64,000 bases of DNA from Batillaria attramentaria (GCA_018292915.2 JACVVK020000544.1:62001-126000), one strand, 5' to 3'. Positions 32,788-44,601 are shown, numbered from the stretch's first letter. The notes: a model not told the origin generated them from the letters alone. Numbers and translations are program-made.

Positions 32788-33614
32788 GAGACAGAGAGAG
32801 ACAGAGACAGAAAGAGATTTTCCCGGTGTAATGGTAGCCGCAGTGACAAAACAAACGATAACGATAACCTGAGTGCAACATAAAAAATAGTAAATATCCT
32901 GTGGTGTGAATTTGTACTAGTTTTCAACGCTAAAAGCCTAAACATGACTTTTATAGTAAGAGGACTTTCCCTTCCTTTTCCGTGAAAAACGTATCGAATT
33001 GTTTTTCACAGTATTTTCCCCTATTTTATTCCGCCAGTACCATTAAGTTGTTCGGTAACTGTACTCATTCCTGTACAGACCGCGCTTCTCACAACATTGT
33101 ACTAGTATGGAAATAGCATCATGTTCAACATGCCTCAACTCAGAGAGAGAGAGGGGGGGGGGGGGAGAGAGAGAGAGAGAGTCAGTCACGCGATACTAGA
33201 GTGGTAAGGAACGAGATCAACTCGGCAGAAGTAATTTGTGGCGGTCGGCACTTTTGCCCATCTAACTTGCAGTAAATGTGGCCCCAGTAAATGTATTACA
33301 CCCTCAGACAGCAAACGTCCTGTGCTAGAGTGTAAAACCTGACTCATCTCGTTGAGTATCGAGTGTGGAGATTGTGTCATACAGCTTGATACTGACCAGT
33401 CCAGTGATATCATCAACACACTTTGTACAGCGCGACTTTCCTGTCAGTGACTATTGCACTCTCTCTTACCGATCACAGGACGAGTCTCACTAAGTCAACA
33501 GGAAATCTAGTCAATAATTCACACATTCACCTCAACAACACGAGTCCGAGTCAGTGAGTGAGTCATCTGGTCATCTGTATTTCTTACTCGTCAATATACC
33601 AAAAAATGAGATAA

Positions 33615-34270
33615 AGTTAGTCAATAGGTCATCGGGTCATCTCAACCAGACGAGTCCAAGTTCCTTACACGTCACTAGGTCACTTCAATCAGACGAGTCC
33701 AAGTTTCTTGCGCGTCACTCGGTCACTTCAACCAGACGAGTCCAAGTTCCTTAAACGTCACTCAGTCACTTCAACCAGACGAGTCCAAGTTCCTTACACG
33801 TCACTCAGTCACTTCAACCAGACGAGTCCAAGTTCCTTACACGTCACTCAGTCACTTCAACCAGACGAGTCCAAGTTCCTTACACGTCACTCAGTCACTT
33901 CAACCAGACGAGTCCAAGTTCCTTACACGTCACTCAGTCACTTCAACCAGACGAGTCCAAGTTCCTTACACGTCACTCAGTCACTTCAACCAGACGAGTT
34001 CATGTCAGTGAATGGATCAGCCGGCCACCTCAACCAGACAAATGCAAATATGTAAGTCCGTCACCCAGTCAGCTTAACAAGACTAGGTCAGCCAAACGAT
34101 CACCAGGTCACCCAAACAAGACGAGTCCAAGTCAGACAATGGGTCATCCGGTCGTCCCCTCATCAAGACGATTCTAAAGTTGTCAGCCGGTCACCGGTCA
34201 CCCAAACAGTCCAAAGCAACTTAGTCAACGGGTCACCTGGTCACAACTCCGCAAGACGAGTCTCAGCTAG
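33615..34270. repeat. 43-bp minisatellite, about 9 regular copies with decaying edge
   Basis: CGAGTCCAAG starts lie at 33651, 33694, 33737, 33780, 33823, 33866, 33909 and 33952, with a variant at 33995, an exact 43-bp spacing. To the right, GTCACC, AACAAGACGAGTCCAAGTC and similar phrases persist to about 34270 without regular spacing. New copies are central and homogeneous while edge copies are diverged. Confidence 0.93.
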
Positions 34271-34546
34271 TTAGTAGGTCACTAGGGCAGCGCCACTACG
34301 CGGCGACCGTGTCACAGGGATTCTCGTCCATCAGTGATCGTCCTTGCTCACGGCTGTAAAGGCGGCGCCAGTAGTTAGGTGAGCAAAACAAGAAATCAAT
34401 AATTTCTCGGCTTGGAGTCCGGAGAGCTCTTACTGACAGCTGGTCGCTAATCAAGTGGAACTAGCTTCCGCTTGTCACGCCTTACCACGGGGGCTTACCG
34501 CCCCTTAAAACCCCATCCGATTCACGGGGGGGGGAGGGGGGTTAGG

Positions 34547-34690
34547 ATGTCTCGGTAGCTCAGTGGGAGTCATTTGTCAAGATGGCCTTGGCTGGATGTC
34601 ACGGAATGAAGGTGTTAGAGTGTATTAGCGTATTGTAAAGTACTCCACTTAAGATTAAACAGCGGTATATGAGTGATTATTGTTATGTGT
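34547..34690 (+). mobile_element. decayed tRNA-derived SINE with AGCGGTATATGAGT tail
   Basis: CTCGGTAGCTCAGTGGGAG is A-box-like. About 100 bp downstream AGCGGTATATGAGTGATTAT resembles a mutated form of the AGCGCYATATAAAT(ATT)n tails seen at 10805 and 15765. No clear B-box remains. Confidence 0.55.
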
Positions 34691-35650
34691 GCACGACGAA
34701 TGCAGTAAACATCACAAACGTCGTGCTTTCCTGACATTTTGATTTTCTACAAGCACTTTTCTCTGCGTTTTCAGCTCTGGAAAAAAAAGACAGAACGTGT
34801 TGTAAAACTCAATCGACCGTGGATTCTGGCACGGTAATGTCTGTAAATTAGTGACCTTCTTTCAAAAGATAATGCTCGTCAGATGACAGACTTCAGCATG
34901 TGCCTACTCCACCATTTATCAGACTGAGCGTAAATTCCAACAAGGTTCACGTGACAGATAACATGATGACCGTAATAAGAAGAGTTTGGATTTTGGGAAT
35001 GCACCACGTGCAGGCAGTATGCTAGCCGTATGTTAACGTGAGTCATTAGCGAAATCTGCCTCCCTAGCATGTTCCGTCGTCAGCTGCTGATTCAGTGTAA
35101 TCGATATCAGGTCGATACTGCCGGATCATGGTTTTTTTCCGCGAAAATGCACGTGTGACTCAGAGAACTCATGTCCACGAGAAAACTAATGGATCTAATG
35201 CTTTTTTCCTCTGCTTCTTGTGGAAGTTTCTGGGTTTCTTGCGCAAACTCGGATAGCTGCGGCTAATTGTGCGTTTCTTGGAGAAAGCCAACTGCAGGCC
35301 TATGCAGTGTTAATTCAGCACACGAATAAATAAACCCTTGAAAACTGTGGCACTTGTCACCTTCACCTCTAGCGGGCTTTTCGGGTTACACTGGCCTCAC
35401 CACAAACGAGAACAAGGTTAAAGGGACAGAATTCCGTCTGCCGGCAGACCTTTGTGTCAGGGAGGTAACTTTCAAACCGTTACGCTCTTTCGTATGTAAA
35501 AGTGGTTGAGCGCGTACATTTCATCTTCACAGAGTACACGCTTTGTTTTGTTTCATCTTAATCATCGGCAGGATTCTGAATGTACTGTTGTCTGCAAACC
35601 GAACAAATTCAAACCGCCAAAAACTCTGCTTAGCTGTTGACCGCATCATT
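34691..35650. other. no recognisable feature
   Basis: Nearly 1 kb without visible repeats, convincing frames or inverted repeats. It is one of the longer apparently unique stretches. Confidence 0.5.
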
Positions 35651-36058
35651 GAGCTGATTGCTATAGCTGTTGTGGTTGTCGCTACTACAGCATAGTTTGA
35701 CAGCTGACTGCTATAGCTGTTGTGGCTGCCGCTACTACAGCACAGTTTGACAGCTGACTGCTATAGCTGTTGTGGCTGTCGCTACTACAGCACAGTTTGA
35801 CAGCTGACTGCTATAGCTGTTGTGGCTGTCGCTACTACAGCACAGTTTGACAGCTGACTGCTATAGCTGTTGTGGCTGCCGCTACTACAGCACAGTTCAA
35901 CAGCTGACTGCTATAGCTGTTGTGGCTGTCGCTACTACAGCACAGTTTGACAGCTGACTGCTATAGCTGTTGTGGCTGCCGCTACTACAGCACAGTTCGA
36001 CAGCTGACTGCTATAGCTGTTGTGGCTGTCGCTACTACAGCATAGTTTGACAGCTGAC
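35651..36058. repeat. 50-bp minisatellite, 8 copies
   Basis: CTATAGCTGTTGTGG starts at 35661, 35711, 35761, 35811, 35861, 35911, 35961 and 36011, exactly 50 bp apart. CTGYCGCTACTACAGCAYAG and TTTGACAGCTGACTG complete the unit. Differences are single T/C and A/G changes. Confidence 0.96.
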
Positions 36059-36144
36059 TGGCTCTGTTGTCTGTTGCACAATGGCGGCGTCTTGTCCACG
36101 TGATGCTGACAGGTGAAACAGACAAGACCGCGAGATACTCGAGT

Positions 36145-36318
36145 GGGTGGGTGGGTGTTTGGGGGTTTAACGTCCTTTTCCACCACATAGGGTGATATCA
36201 AAGACGGGGCAACGATGAAAAAGCCAGCACAAATATTTGGCCCCAGCCGGGATACGAACTCAAGACCCGAGAACTGGAAGTCCAAAGCTCTACCATTCGG
36301 CCACCCCGGCTCCCCCCG
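36145..36318 (-). mobile_element. tRNA-derived SINE, family 2
   Basis: On the minus strand the head (A-box GGCCGAATGGTAGAGC, B-box GAGTTCGTATCCCGGC) begins near 36310. The body ends with GGACGTTAAACCCCC and (CACC)n near 36145. The order is the same as at 8885-9062. Confidence 0.88.
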
Positions 36319-36392
36319 GCCACCCCGGCTCCCCCCGGCCACCCCGGCTCCCCCCGGCTCCCCCCGGCCACCCCGGCCACCCCGGCTCCCCG
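36296..36392. repeat. GGCCACCCCGGCTCCCC repeat at the SINE 5' end
   Basis: The first bases of the SINE head (GCCGGGGTGGCC on the minus strand) are tandemly amplified with 12-18-bp spacing, about six copies. This implies slippage or unequal exchange starting from the element's own end. Confidence 0.85.
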
Positions 36393-36534
36393 GATACTCG
36401 AGCTGACAACTGCTTTTATTCAGTTACGTCACAATGTTTCCAGCGTGTGTCTCTGTATCACATTTTGTTATAATTGTTCACCAAAGGATCAAACAGCCAG
36501 CACACAGGTGGCGTCTTGCAGGAAAACTCTTGGC

Positions 36535-36772
36535 ACAGAGAGAGTTGAACGGTACGTCCCAAACACGCAGAGAGAGAGTTGAACGGTACGTCCCAAACAC
36601 GCAGAGAGATAGTTGAACGGTACGTCCCAAACACGCAGAGAGAGAGTTGAACGGTACGTCCCAAACACGCAGAGAGAGAGTTGAACGGTACGTCCCAAAC
36701 ACGCAGAGAGAGAGTTGAACGGTACGTCCCAAACACGCAGAGAGAGAGTTGAACGGTACGTCCCAAACACGC
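36535..36772. repeat. 34-bp minisatellite, 7 copies
   Basis: GTTGAACGGTACGTCCCAAA starts at 36544 and every 34 bp to 36748. One GAGAGATAG variant is the only visible change. The short CTCTCTG-containing unit is unrelated to the 34-bp unit at 31755. Confidence 0.96.
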
Positions 36773-37132
36773 TTCTGGTCACGCGACACGAAAAGGTTTC
36801 ATATTTCTGTAAAAAGCGCGTTCTCCTGAAAGTAGATTGAAACTTGGCATGCAGCGACTGAAACTGTTCACGGCAACAGACAATGATGAAAGTAAAATTG
36901 TCTAGGCCACAAGTGGCGCTTTGTATTTGGACTCAAATTCCAAATTCCTTCCGTTTCCATTGAGACCTTCTGTCGTAGGTACGTCTCTTCCAAATGCATC
37001 AGTCATTCCTGGGATCAAACGCTTGTTATACATAACATGTACGCACGGGCTAAATTGTTTATTCTTGATTTTTTTGTCTACACAGGTGAATTTGATGAAA
37101 AGCACGTTGGCAAATATTCCGTCCGTAGATAA
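36773..37132. other. no recognisable feature
   Basis: Mixed sequence without a supported frame or repeat. Confidence 0.5.
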
Positions 37133-37694
37133 TGCCGGTTGAACTGTAGATAATGCAGGTTGAACAGTAGATAATACTGGTTGATCTGTACATAATGCTG
37201 GTTGATCTGTACATAATGCTGGTTGATCTGTACATAATGCTGGTTGAACTGTTGATAATGCAGGTTGAACAGTAGATAATACTGGTTGATCTGTACATAA
37301 TGCTGGTTGATCTGTACATAATGCTGGTTGATCTGTACATAATGCTGGTTGATCTGTACATAATGCTGGTTGATCTGTACATAATGCTGGTTGATCTGTA
37401 CATAATACTGGTTGATCTGTACATAATGCTGGTTGAACTGTTGATAATGCAGGTTGAACAGTACATAATGCTGGTTGAACTGTACATAATGCTGGTTGAT
37501 CTGTACATAATGCTGGTTGATCTGTACATAATGCTGGTTGATCTGTACATAATGCTGGTTGATCTGTACATAATGCTGGTTGATCTGTACATAATGCTGG
37601 TTGATCTGTACATAATACTGGTTGATCTGTACATAATGCTGGTTGAACTGTTGATAATGCAGGTTGAACAGTACATAATGCTGGTTGAACTGTA
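37133..37694. repeat. 21-bp minisatellite with higher-order organisation, about 27 copies
   Basis: The main unit is GTTGATCTGTACATAATGCTG. A marker segment starting GTTGAACTGTTGATAATGCAG occurs at 37243, 37432 and 37642, offsets of 189 bp (9 units) and 210 bp (10 units). Open frames on both strands (repeating LVDLYIM or QPALCTD) follow from the 21-bp period. Confidence 0.95.
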
Positions 37695-37730
37695 GACATA
37701 CAAACCAAAGGTTCCAACTTGTTGAGTAAC

Positions 37731-37816
37731 TGACTCAATATAATACAGGGTTAGGGTTAGGGTGACTCAATATAATACAGGGTTAGGGTTAGGGTTAGGG
37801 TGACTCAATATAATAC
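37731..37816. repeat. interstitial TTAGGG-containing tandem repeat, 3 copies
   Basis: GACTCAATATAATACAGGG is followed by two and then three copies of the animal telomere motif TTAGGG, then repeats again. The telomere motif appears here as part of a longer unit. Confidence 0.88.
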
Positions 37817-38510
37817 AAGTTCCATTATTCCTTGGATCTAAATCACAAACCCAAGGACAGAAATGTAGACATTTTTCTTTGGTTGCAATCAGGTTTTCAA
37901 ACATATTCTGGTGAGCAGGATGTCGACCTCACGGCTTAAACGTACAACCCGCGAATGCAGACCGTCGGTTAAGGGAGCTTACTTTCCCAACGTTCCACCT
38001 CTCAAAGTATTAAACATTTTGGCGCTAGTTTTTAGCCAGAGCTAGAGGTTTAAGATGGTTGTGACAATTTTCAAACCTGTTTTGATTTTTGACCAGATGC
38101 AAACTTAAACTATGTATGAGAATGAATTGGTGCTCCATTGTGGACTTTGTGACCGTTTTTAATAGCTTTGCCGCCTCTACTGTGGAAGTACTCAGGCGTG
38201 CAGAAACCCGGACCCAATTTTCCTGGCTATCGGCCGCCGGCACTCAGCTATAAATAGAACAGGTCTACTTGCCTACATGGTATTAGATTTGCCCTGACCC
38301 AGACCTGCGATGCTAACACTCGAGACGTTTAGCAGTTTCTAGAGCATTCTAGATTTTGCACTTTCAGCAAACGAGTTTCGTCAACGTGTTGCATGCTAGA
38401 TGCGAATGTCGCCATTTTAAACGTTTCAGATCAGATGACAGTGACCTCCCTTAGCAATCAGAGTTGTGCCAGAGCTGCGTGTTTGTCACATTCTGTATAA
38501 CTTTGAAATG
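37817..38510. other. no recognisable feature
   Basis: No repeat, SINE or supported frame seen. Confidence 0.5.
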
Positions 38511-38618
38511 CACCTCACACACGCTGTCCGGCCGTCTCACCTCACACACGCTGTCCGGCCGTCTCACCTCACACACGCTGTCCGGCCGTCTCACCTCACA
38601 CACGCTGTCCGGCCGTCT
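38511..38618. repeat. 27-bp minisatellite, 4 exact copies
   Basis: CACCTCACACACGCTGTCCG + GCCGTCT is repeated four times with no change. Confidence 0.96.
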
Positions 38619-38770
38619 CCGTAATGTTGGTGCTTCACACGAGTTATTGAAGAAAACAACGCACGGTTCTCGTTGACAGCAGACGTACATTACAGGCGCT
38701 CGCTAAAAACCGGCGTGACCTACTAAAACAGTGACCAGCAGAAGGGCATAGGGCGTTACTCATGCAGTGC

Positions 38771-38772
<2 letters not shown>

Positions 38773-38807
<35 letters not shown>

Positions 38808-38808
38808 G
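38773..38808. repeat. (GT)n microsatellite
   Basis: About 17 GT dinucleotides. Confidence 0.95.
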
Positions 38809-38904
38809 CTGACGGGCAAGAAGCTGACAAAGCACCCATTGCTGTCTTGTCTTTACACTGAATGGGAGAAGGAGGCGTGAAACTAAACTCCAGGACAGTA
38901 GGGC

Positions 38905-39064
38905 GGGTTGGTAGTTTACTGGGTAACGCTCTTTTTTCCACCACATAAGGGTGGTAGCAAAGACGCGGCAAGGAGGGAAAACGTTTTGGCTCCAACCGGA
39001 AGTCCAACTCACGAACCGAGCATCGGAAGTCCAACGCTCTTCTGGTTCGGCTATCCCGACTCAA
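38905..39064 (-). mobile_element. tRNA-derived SINE, family 2, diverged
   Basis: Minus strand from 39063: GAGTCGGGATAGCCGAAC, then AGAGCGTTGGACTTCCG and a B-box region GAGTTGGACTTCCGG. The tail includes the CCACCACATAAGGG complement and GAGCGTTACCC in place of GGACGTTAAAC. Older than the other copies by its number of changes. Confidence 0.75.
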
Positions 39065-39297
39065 ACACGGCACATACGGGTCTTTGATACAATGTTCGTT
39101 ACACTTTGCGCGCGCGGCCCAACAGCCAAATCCTACGACTGTTGTTACACTACCGGAGCGTTCAGTGTGGTCGCCGCGTCATCGAGTACGCTTCTGTTTG
39201 CTCAGTGCCAGCATTACAGACACAGTCATTGTCCAGGTATCTGAGTGGTGTGATGATAGACAGCACGAAAACAGCTGAGAGCGATCTGTCAGCAGAA

Positions 39298-42126
39298 CAC
39301 TGGTAGCTCCAGCACCTTTACTTTAACTGGTAGCTCCAGCACCTTTACATTAACTGGTAGCTCCAGCACCTTTACATTAACTGGTAGCTCCAGCACCTTC
39401 ACATTAACTGGTAGCTCCAGCACCTTTACATTAACTGGTAGCTCTAGCACCTTCACATTAACTGGTAGCTCTAGCACCTTCACATTAACTGGTAGCTCCA
39501 GCACCTTTACATTAACTGGTAGCTCCAGCACCTTCACATTAACTGGTAGCTCCAGCACCTTCACATTAACTGGTAGCTCTAGCACCTTCACATTAACTGG
39601 TAGCTCTAGCACCTTCACATTAACTGGTAGCTCCAGCACCTTTACATTAACTGGTAGCTCCAGCACCTTCACATTAACTGGTAGCTCTAGCACCTTCACA
39701 TTAACTGGTAGCTCCAGCACCTTTACATTAACTGGTAGCTCTAGCACCTTTACATTAACTGGTAGCTCCAGCACCTTCACATTAACTGGTAGCTCCAGCA
39801 CCTTCACATTAACTGGTAGCTCCAGCACCTTTACATTAACTGGTAGCTCCAGCACCTTTACATTAACTGGTAGCTCCAGCACCTTAACATTAACTGGTAG
39901 CTCCAGCACCTTTACATTAACTGGTAGCTCTAGCACCTTTACATTAACTGGTAGCTCCAGCACCATTACATTAACTGATAGCTCCATCACCTTTACATAG
40001 ACTGGTAGCTCTAGCACCTTCACATTAACTGGTAGCTCCAGCACCTTCACATTAACTGGTAGCTCCAGCACCTTCACATTAACTGGAAGCTCTAGCACCT
40101 TCACATTAACTGGTAGCTCTAGCACCTTCACATTAACTGGTAGCTCTAGCACCTTCACATTAACTGGTAGCTCCAGCACCTTTACATTAACTGGTAGCTC
40201 CAGCACCTTCACATTAACTGGTAGCTCTAGCACCTTCACATTAACTGGTAGCTCTAGCACCTTCACATTAACTGGTAGCTCCAGCACCTTTACATTAACT
40301 GGTAGCTCTAGCACCTTCACATTAACTGGTAGCTCTAGCACCTTCACATTAACTGGTAGCTCCAGCACCTTCACATTAACTGGTAGCTCTAGCACCTTTA
40401 CATTAACTGGTAGCTCCAGCACCTTAACATTAACTGGTAGCTCCAGCACCTTTACATTAACTGGTAGCTCCAGCACCTTTACATTAACTGGTAGCTCCAG
40501 TACCTTTACATTAACTGGTAGCTCCAGTACCTTTACATTAACTGGTAGCTCTAGCACCTTTACATTAACTGGTAGCTCCAGCACCTTTACATTAACTGGT
40601 AGTGGTAGCTCCAGCACCTTCACATTAACTGGTAGCTCCAGCACCTTCACATTAACTGGTAGCTCCAGCACCTTTACATTAACTGGTAGCTCTAGCACCT
40701 TTACATTAACTGGTAGCTCTAGCACCTTCACATTAACTGGTAGCTGTAGCACCTTCACATTAACTGGTAGTGGTAGCTCCAGCACCTTCACATTAACTGG
40801 TAGCTCCAGCACTTTTACATTAACTGGTAGCTCCAGCACCTTCACATTAACTGGTAGCTCTAGCACCTTCACATTAACTGGTAGCTCCAGCACCTTTACA
40901 TTAACTGGTAGCTCTAGCACCTTTACATTAACTGGTAGCTCCAGCGCCTTCACATTAACTGGTAGCTCCAGCACCTTCACATTAACTGGTAGCTCTAGCA
41001 CCTTTACATTAACTGGTAGCTCCAGCACCTTCACATTAACTGGTAGCTCCAGCACCTTTACATTAACTGGTAGCTCCAGCACCTTTACATTAACTGATAG
41101 CTCCATCACCTTTACATAGACTGGTAGCTCCAGCACCTTCACATTAACTGGTAGCTCTAGCACCTTCACATTAACTGGTAGCTCCAGCACCTTTACATTA
41201 ACTGGTAGCTCCAGCGCCTTCACATTAACTGGTAGCTCCAGCACCTTCACATTAACTGGTAGCTCTAGCACCTTTACATTAACTGGTAGCTCCAGCACCT
41301 TTACATTAACTGGTAGTGGTAGCTCCAGCACCTTCACATTAACTGGTAGCTCCATCACCTTTACATAGACTGGTAGCTCTAGCACCTTCACATTAACTGG
41401 TAGCTCCAGCACCTTCACATTAACTGGTAGCTCCAGCACCTTTACATTAACTGGTAGCTCCAGCACCTTTACATTAACTGGTAGCTCCAGCACCTTTACA
41501 TTAACTGGTAGTGGTAGCTCCAGCACCTTCACATTAACTGGTAGCTCTAGCACCTTCACATTAACTGGTAGCTCCAGCACCTTCACATTAACTGGTAGCT
41601 CCAGCACCTTCACATTAACTGGTAGCTCCAGCGCCTTTACATTAACTGGTAGCTCCAGCACCTTTACATTAACTGGTAGCTCCAGCGCCTTCACATTAAC
41701 TGGTAGCTCCAGCACCTTCACATTAACTGGTAGCTCTAGCACCTTCACATTAACTGGTAGCTCCAGCACCTTTACATTAACTGGTAGCTCTAGCACCTTT
41801 ACATTAACTGGTAGCTCTAGCACCTTCACATTAACTGGTAGCTCTAGCACCTTCACATTAACTGATAGCTCCATCACCTTTACATAGACTGGTAGCTCTA
41901 GCACCTTCACATTAACTGGTAGCTCCAGCACCTTCACATTAACTGGTAGCTCTAGCACCTTCACATTAACTGGTAGCTCCAGCACCTTTACATTAACTGG
42001 TAGCTCTAGCACCTTTACATTAACTGGTAGCTCTAGCACCTTTACATTAACTGGTAGCTCCAGCACCTTTACATTAACTGGTAGCTCCAGCACCTTCACA
42101 TTAACTGGTAGCTCTAGCACCTTTAA
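39298..42126. repeat. 27-bp minisatellite, about 104 copies, frame-preserving
   Basis: The unit is AACTGGTAGCTCCAGCACCT + TTACATT. A 943-codon minus-strand frame (42120-39289) reads NVKVLELPV throughout. It begins at GTG after an upstream stop at 42133-42135, so there is no initial ATG. All visible length variants are +6 bp. The commonest substitutions (TTT/TTC and TCC/TCT on the plus strand) are silent in the minus frame (Val, Leu) and in the plus frame reading TGSSSTFTL. The plus frame is stopped by TAG in four copies (near 39998, 41116, 41367 and 41885). There is no signal peptide or non-repeat protein sequence on either side. I treat it as satellite DNA; a coding role is unproven. Confidence 0.95.
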
Positions 42127-43876
42127 ATAATCTCAAGTTACCCGAAAACTTTATTAACACTCCTTAAGAACTAAAATACTTTTTGCACGACCTAAAACAT
42201 TTTGGGATTTTTATGCTTGTAAACTGGTCATTGGGTTTAATCCTGCCGGTCGATAGCTACTGAAATTTAAAAAAAAAACAAAAAAACGTGGCCGTCATCA
42301 ATCTCCTGTTAGCGCTGGAAACCTCACACTGCTGCCTAGAGTTTGAGAGTGGGTCTAATTGATTTTGGTGTCCGGTTTGAAAGTTAGCAGAAGTTTTACT
42401 TTTTTCTCTTTTTTTTTTCTTTTTTTTTTTTTTTTTCATCTCTCTCGCCCTTTCATTTGTTGTGACACCAGCACTCCGAAACTAATTCTTGCAGCCAGAT
42501 TTTTCTTTCTTTCTAAAACTGACGTCTGCATGTATTTTTTTCCTGATCTAATTTCTCGCCGAAAGATGCCTTGTCGATGGCAAAGAAAAACAAAACAAAG
42601 AGTTGCCTTTCTCTTTCAGGGAAACGAAGAGGCTGGCAAGGACTCGGACCAATCATATCCTGTAGCAACATACGGGCAATCCTCAGCTACCTTACAGTAA
42701 ATTCAACTCTGACACCCTGCTACGCGTATCCTTCAGTGTTTGTTTATGTTGTTGTTTTGCTGCTGCCGTTGTTGTTGTTGTTATTGTTGTTTCTCTTGTT
42801 GTGCTGAGTAGAGCGTGGCCTTAAAACGTATCCACAGAAACACGGACGGCACAAGGAAGGTGTTTACGAAGGAAGCGACGCGAAAAATCAAATGACAACA
42901 AGAGTGACAAAGTGATGAGAAAACCTCCAACACACTACATACATTACAGTGAACATCAGTCTGGGACCTAAGCCGAACTAGCACTTGCTTTTTGTCATAC
43001 AGCACGTTGCGCAGTTCACTCCCAGAGGAGGTTGATTTTTGGCTACGTTCCTGTACTGGACACAGACACCGCCAGGGGAGTATTGTGTGAGGGAGATGGG
43101 GGGGGGGGGGGGGGGGGGGGGTAGGTGTGGTGGCGTTAGCCGGATACGAGTGAGGGCGGAGCGATCTTGGCCCCGGCGTCTGCTGAAAGAGACTACTGAG
43201 ATAAGTGTTCCCTGTCTGCCTCATCTTAGTCTGAGGGTGAAGACGGTTCCACAGCGCCACCAAGATTGACAGCTCTCCCCTGCACCGGAAGCCCGCTACT
43301 CAGTCCTGCAATGAAAACCAACAGCATGGCTGACTCAGTTCCTACAGTAGGCCCCGGAATGTGGATAAGAGAAGTCTCCGGCGTGGTTTTTATCACCTCT
43401 GACTGAGAAGCGAGGCCAGGAAGAGAAGCAAGACCATTTTACTTTCCACTGGGCCCCGCGCTTCCGTAATCCAAAGAGGATCTTGTGGGATTTGCCGTCT
43501 TGTCTCGCAGCAACCTACATGTGATGTCGTCTGACCCAGAAGGGAATGGCGGGAATATTTACATAGTGTGATATCAGGACTAGACTGAGAGAAACACATT
43601 GTGACTCAGCCCTGTACTTACCGGTACTGATGCTCAGTGCAACATTGTTGACAGAGTGATGGAAAGAAGTGGATTTCATTTCTCACCAACCACTTCTTTT
43701 AAACCGTCTAGACACAAGAGCTGCGTCATGTTATTCCCAAGGTTAGTTTGTGTATGTTCAGCTGTCGGGTGCTGAGTTATGCGCGTATGACGAATCAGTG
43801 CAACTGACGTATCAACTGACCTCTGCTCTCTGCCCCAAACTAACTCATCAATGAGAAATGGCGTAAAAAAAAAACC

Positions 43877-43879
<3 letters not shown>
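42127..43879. other. no gene; homopolymer and (GTT)n runs
   Basis: Poly(T) with C interruptions at 42402-42437, GTT runs at 42748-42800, and poly(G) at 43098-43123. The 160-codon minus frame 43263-42781 contains a poly(Pro) stretch from the G/C tract and no domain. Confidence 0.5.

Positions 43880-43951
<72 letters not shown>
43880..43951. repeat. (AT)n microsatellite, left
   Basis: About 35 AT dinucleotides with one TTT interruption, directly left of dispersed repeat E. Confidence 0.96.
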
Positions 43952-43956
43952 AGAAA

Positions 43957-44013
43957 AGGAACAAAGGCGTCGCTAAAGCCGAAAACATGCGCTCAATCAG
44001 GTCAATTTGAAAT
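43957..44013 (+). mobile_element. dispersed repeat E, 5' part outside the palindrome
   Basis: This segment, including AAAGCCGAAAACATGCGCTC, is shared with 28400-28480 in the opposite orientation. It is absent from the other arm of the palindrome and from the copy at 46153. Confidence 0.7.
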
Positions 44014-44525
44014 TAGGGGAAGTAAGTAAAGCTGAGAGCGCTCCCTAGATCTAGGAGATGTGTGCTTTGTATGCCAGTGGACAAGTCCGCCTTGCCCTAT
44101 ATTGGCTACAAGCCACAGTGGAGGGGGGGGGGGAGAGAAATCTACCATCCTACCGCTGAAACGTCTAACAGATCTAAGGGTATCTCACCATTCATAGGGC
44201 CCCCATTCCCCTCCCACCGGGAGGAAAATGGTCGGTACAACCAAGGCCATATGAATTGGTGATTTTAGCCGCTCACGACTAAATCACCAATTCATATGGC
44301 CTTGGTTGTACCGACCATTTTCCTCCCGGTGGGAGGGGAATGGGGGCCCTATGAATGGTGAGATACCCTTAGATCTGTTAGACGTTTCAGCGGTAGGATG
44401 GTAGATTTCTCCCCCCCCCCCTCCACTGTGGCTTGTAGCCAATATAGGGCAAGGCGGACTTGTCCACTGGCATACAAAGCACACATCTCCTAGATCTAGG
44501 GAGCGCTCTCAGCTTTACTTACTTC

Positions 44526-44530
<5 letters not shown>
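44014..44530. mobile_element. 517-bp near-perfect palindrome (two arms of repeat E)
   Basis: The left arm 44014-44268 begins TAGGGGAAGTAAGTAAAGC and is complementary to the right arm 44279-44530, separated by the 10-nt loop CCGCTCACGA. Differences are one extra T and the length of a G/C run. Both sides adjoin (AT)n. A single arm of the same family stands at 46153-46345. No frame of note lies inside. Near identity of the arms could mean a recent foldback insertion or an assembly foldback. Confidence 0.9.

Positions 44531-44598
<68 letters not shown>
44528..44598. repeat. (AT)n microsatellite, right
   Basis: About 35 TA dinucleotides between the palindrome and the pogo-like element. The last TA is the element's target site. 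Confidence 0.96.

Positions 44599-44601
<3 letters not shown>

Noticed and set aside
37745..37803. TTAGGG repeats as a chromosome end
   Set aside because: There are only two to three motifs at a time inside a longer unit, with ordinary sequence on both sides.
43039..43269. Gly-rich and Pro-rich frames on both strands
   Set aside because: They arise from a G homopolymer at 43098-43123.
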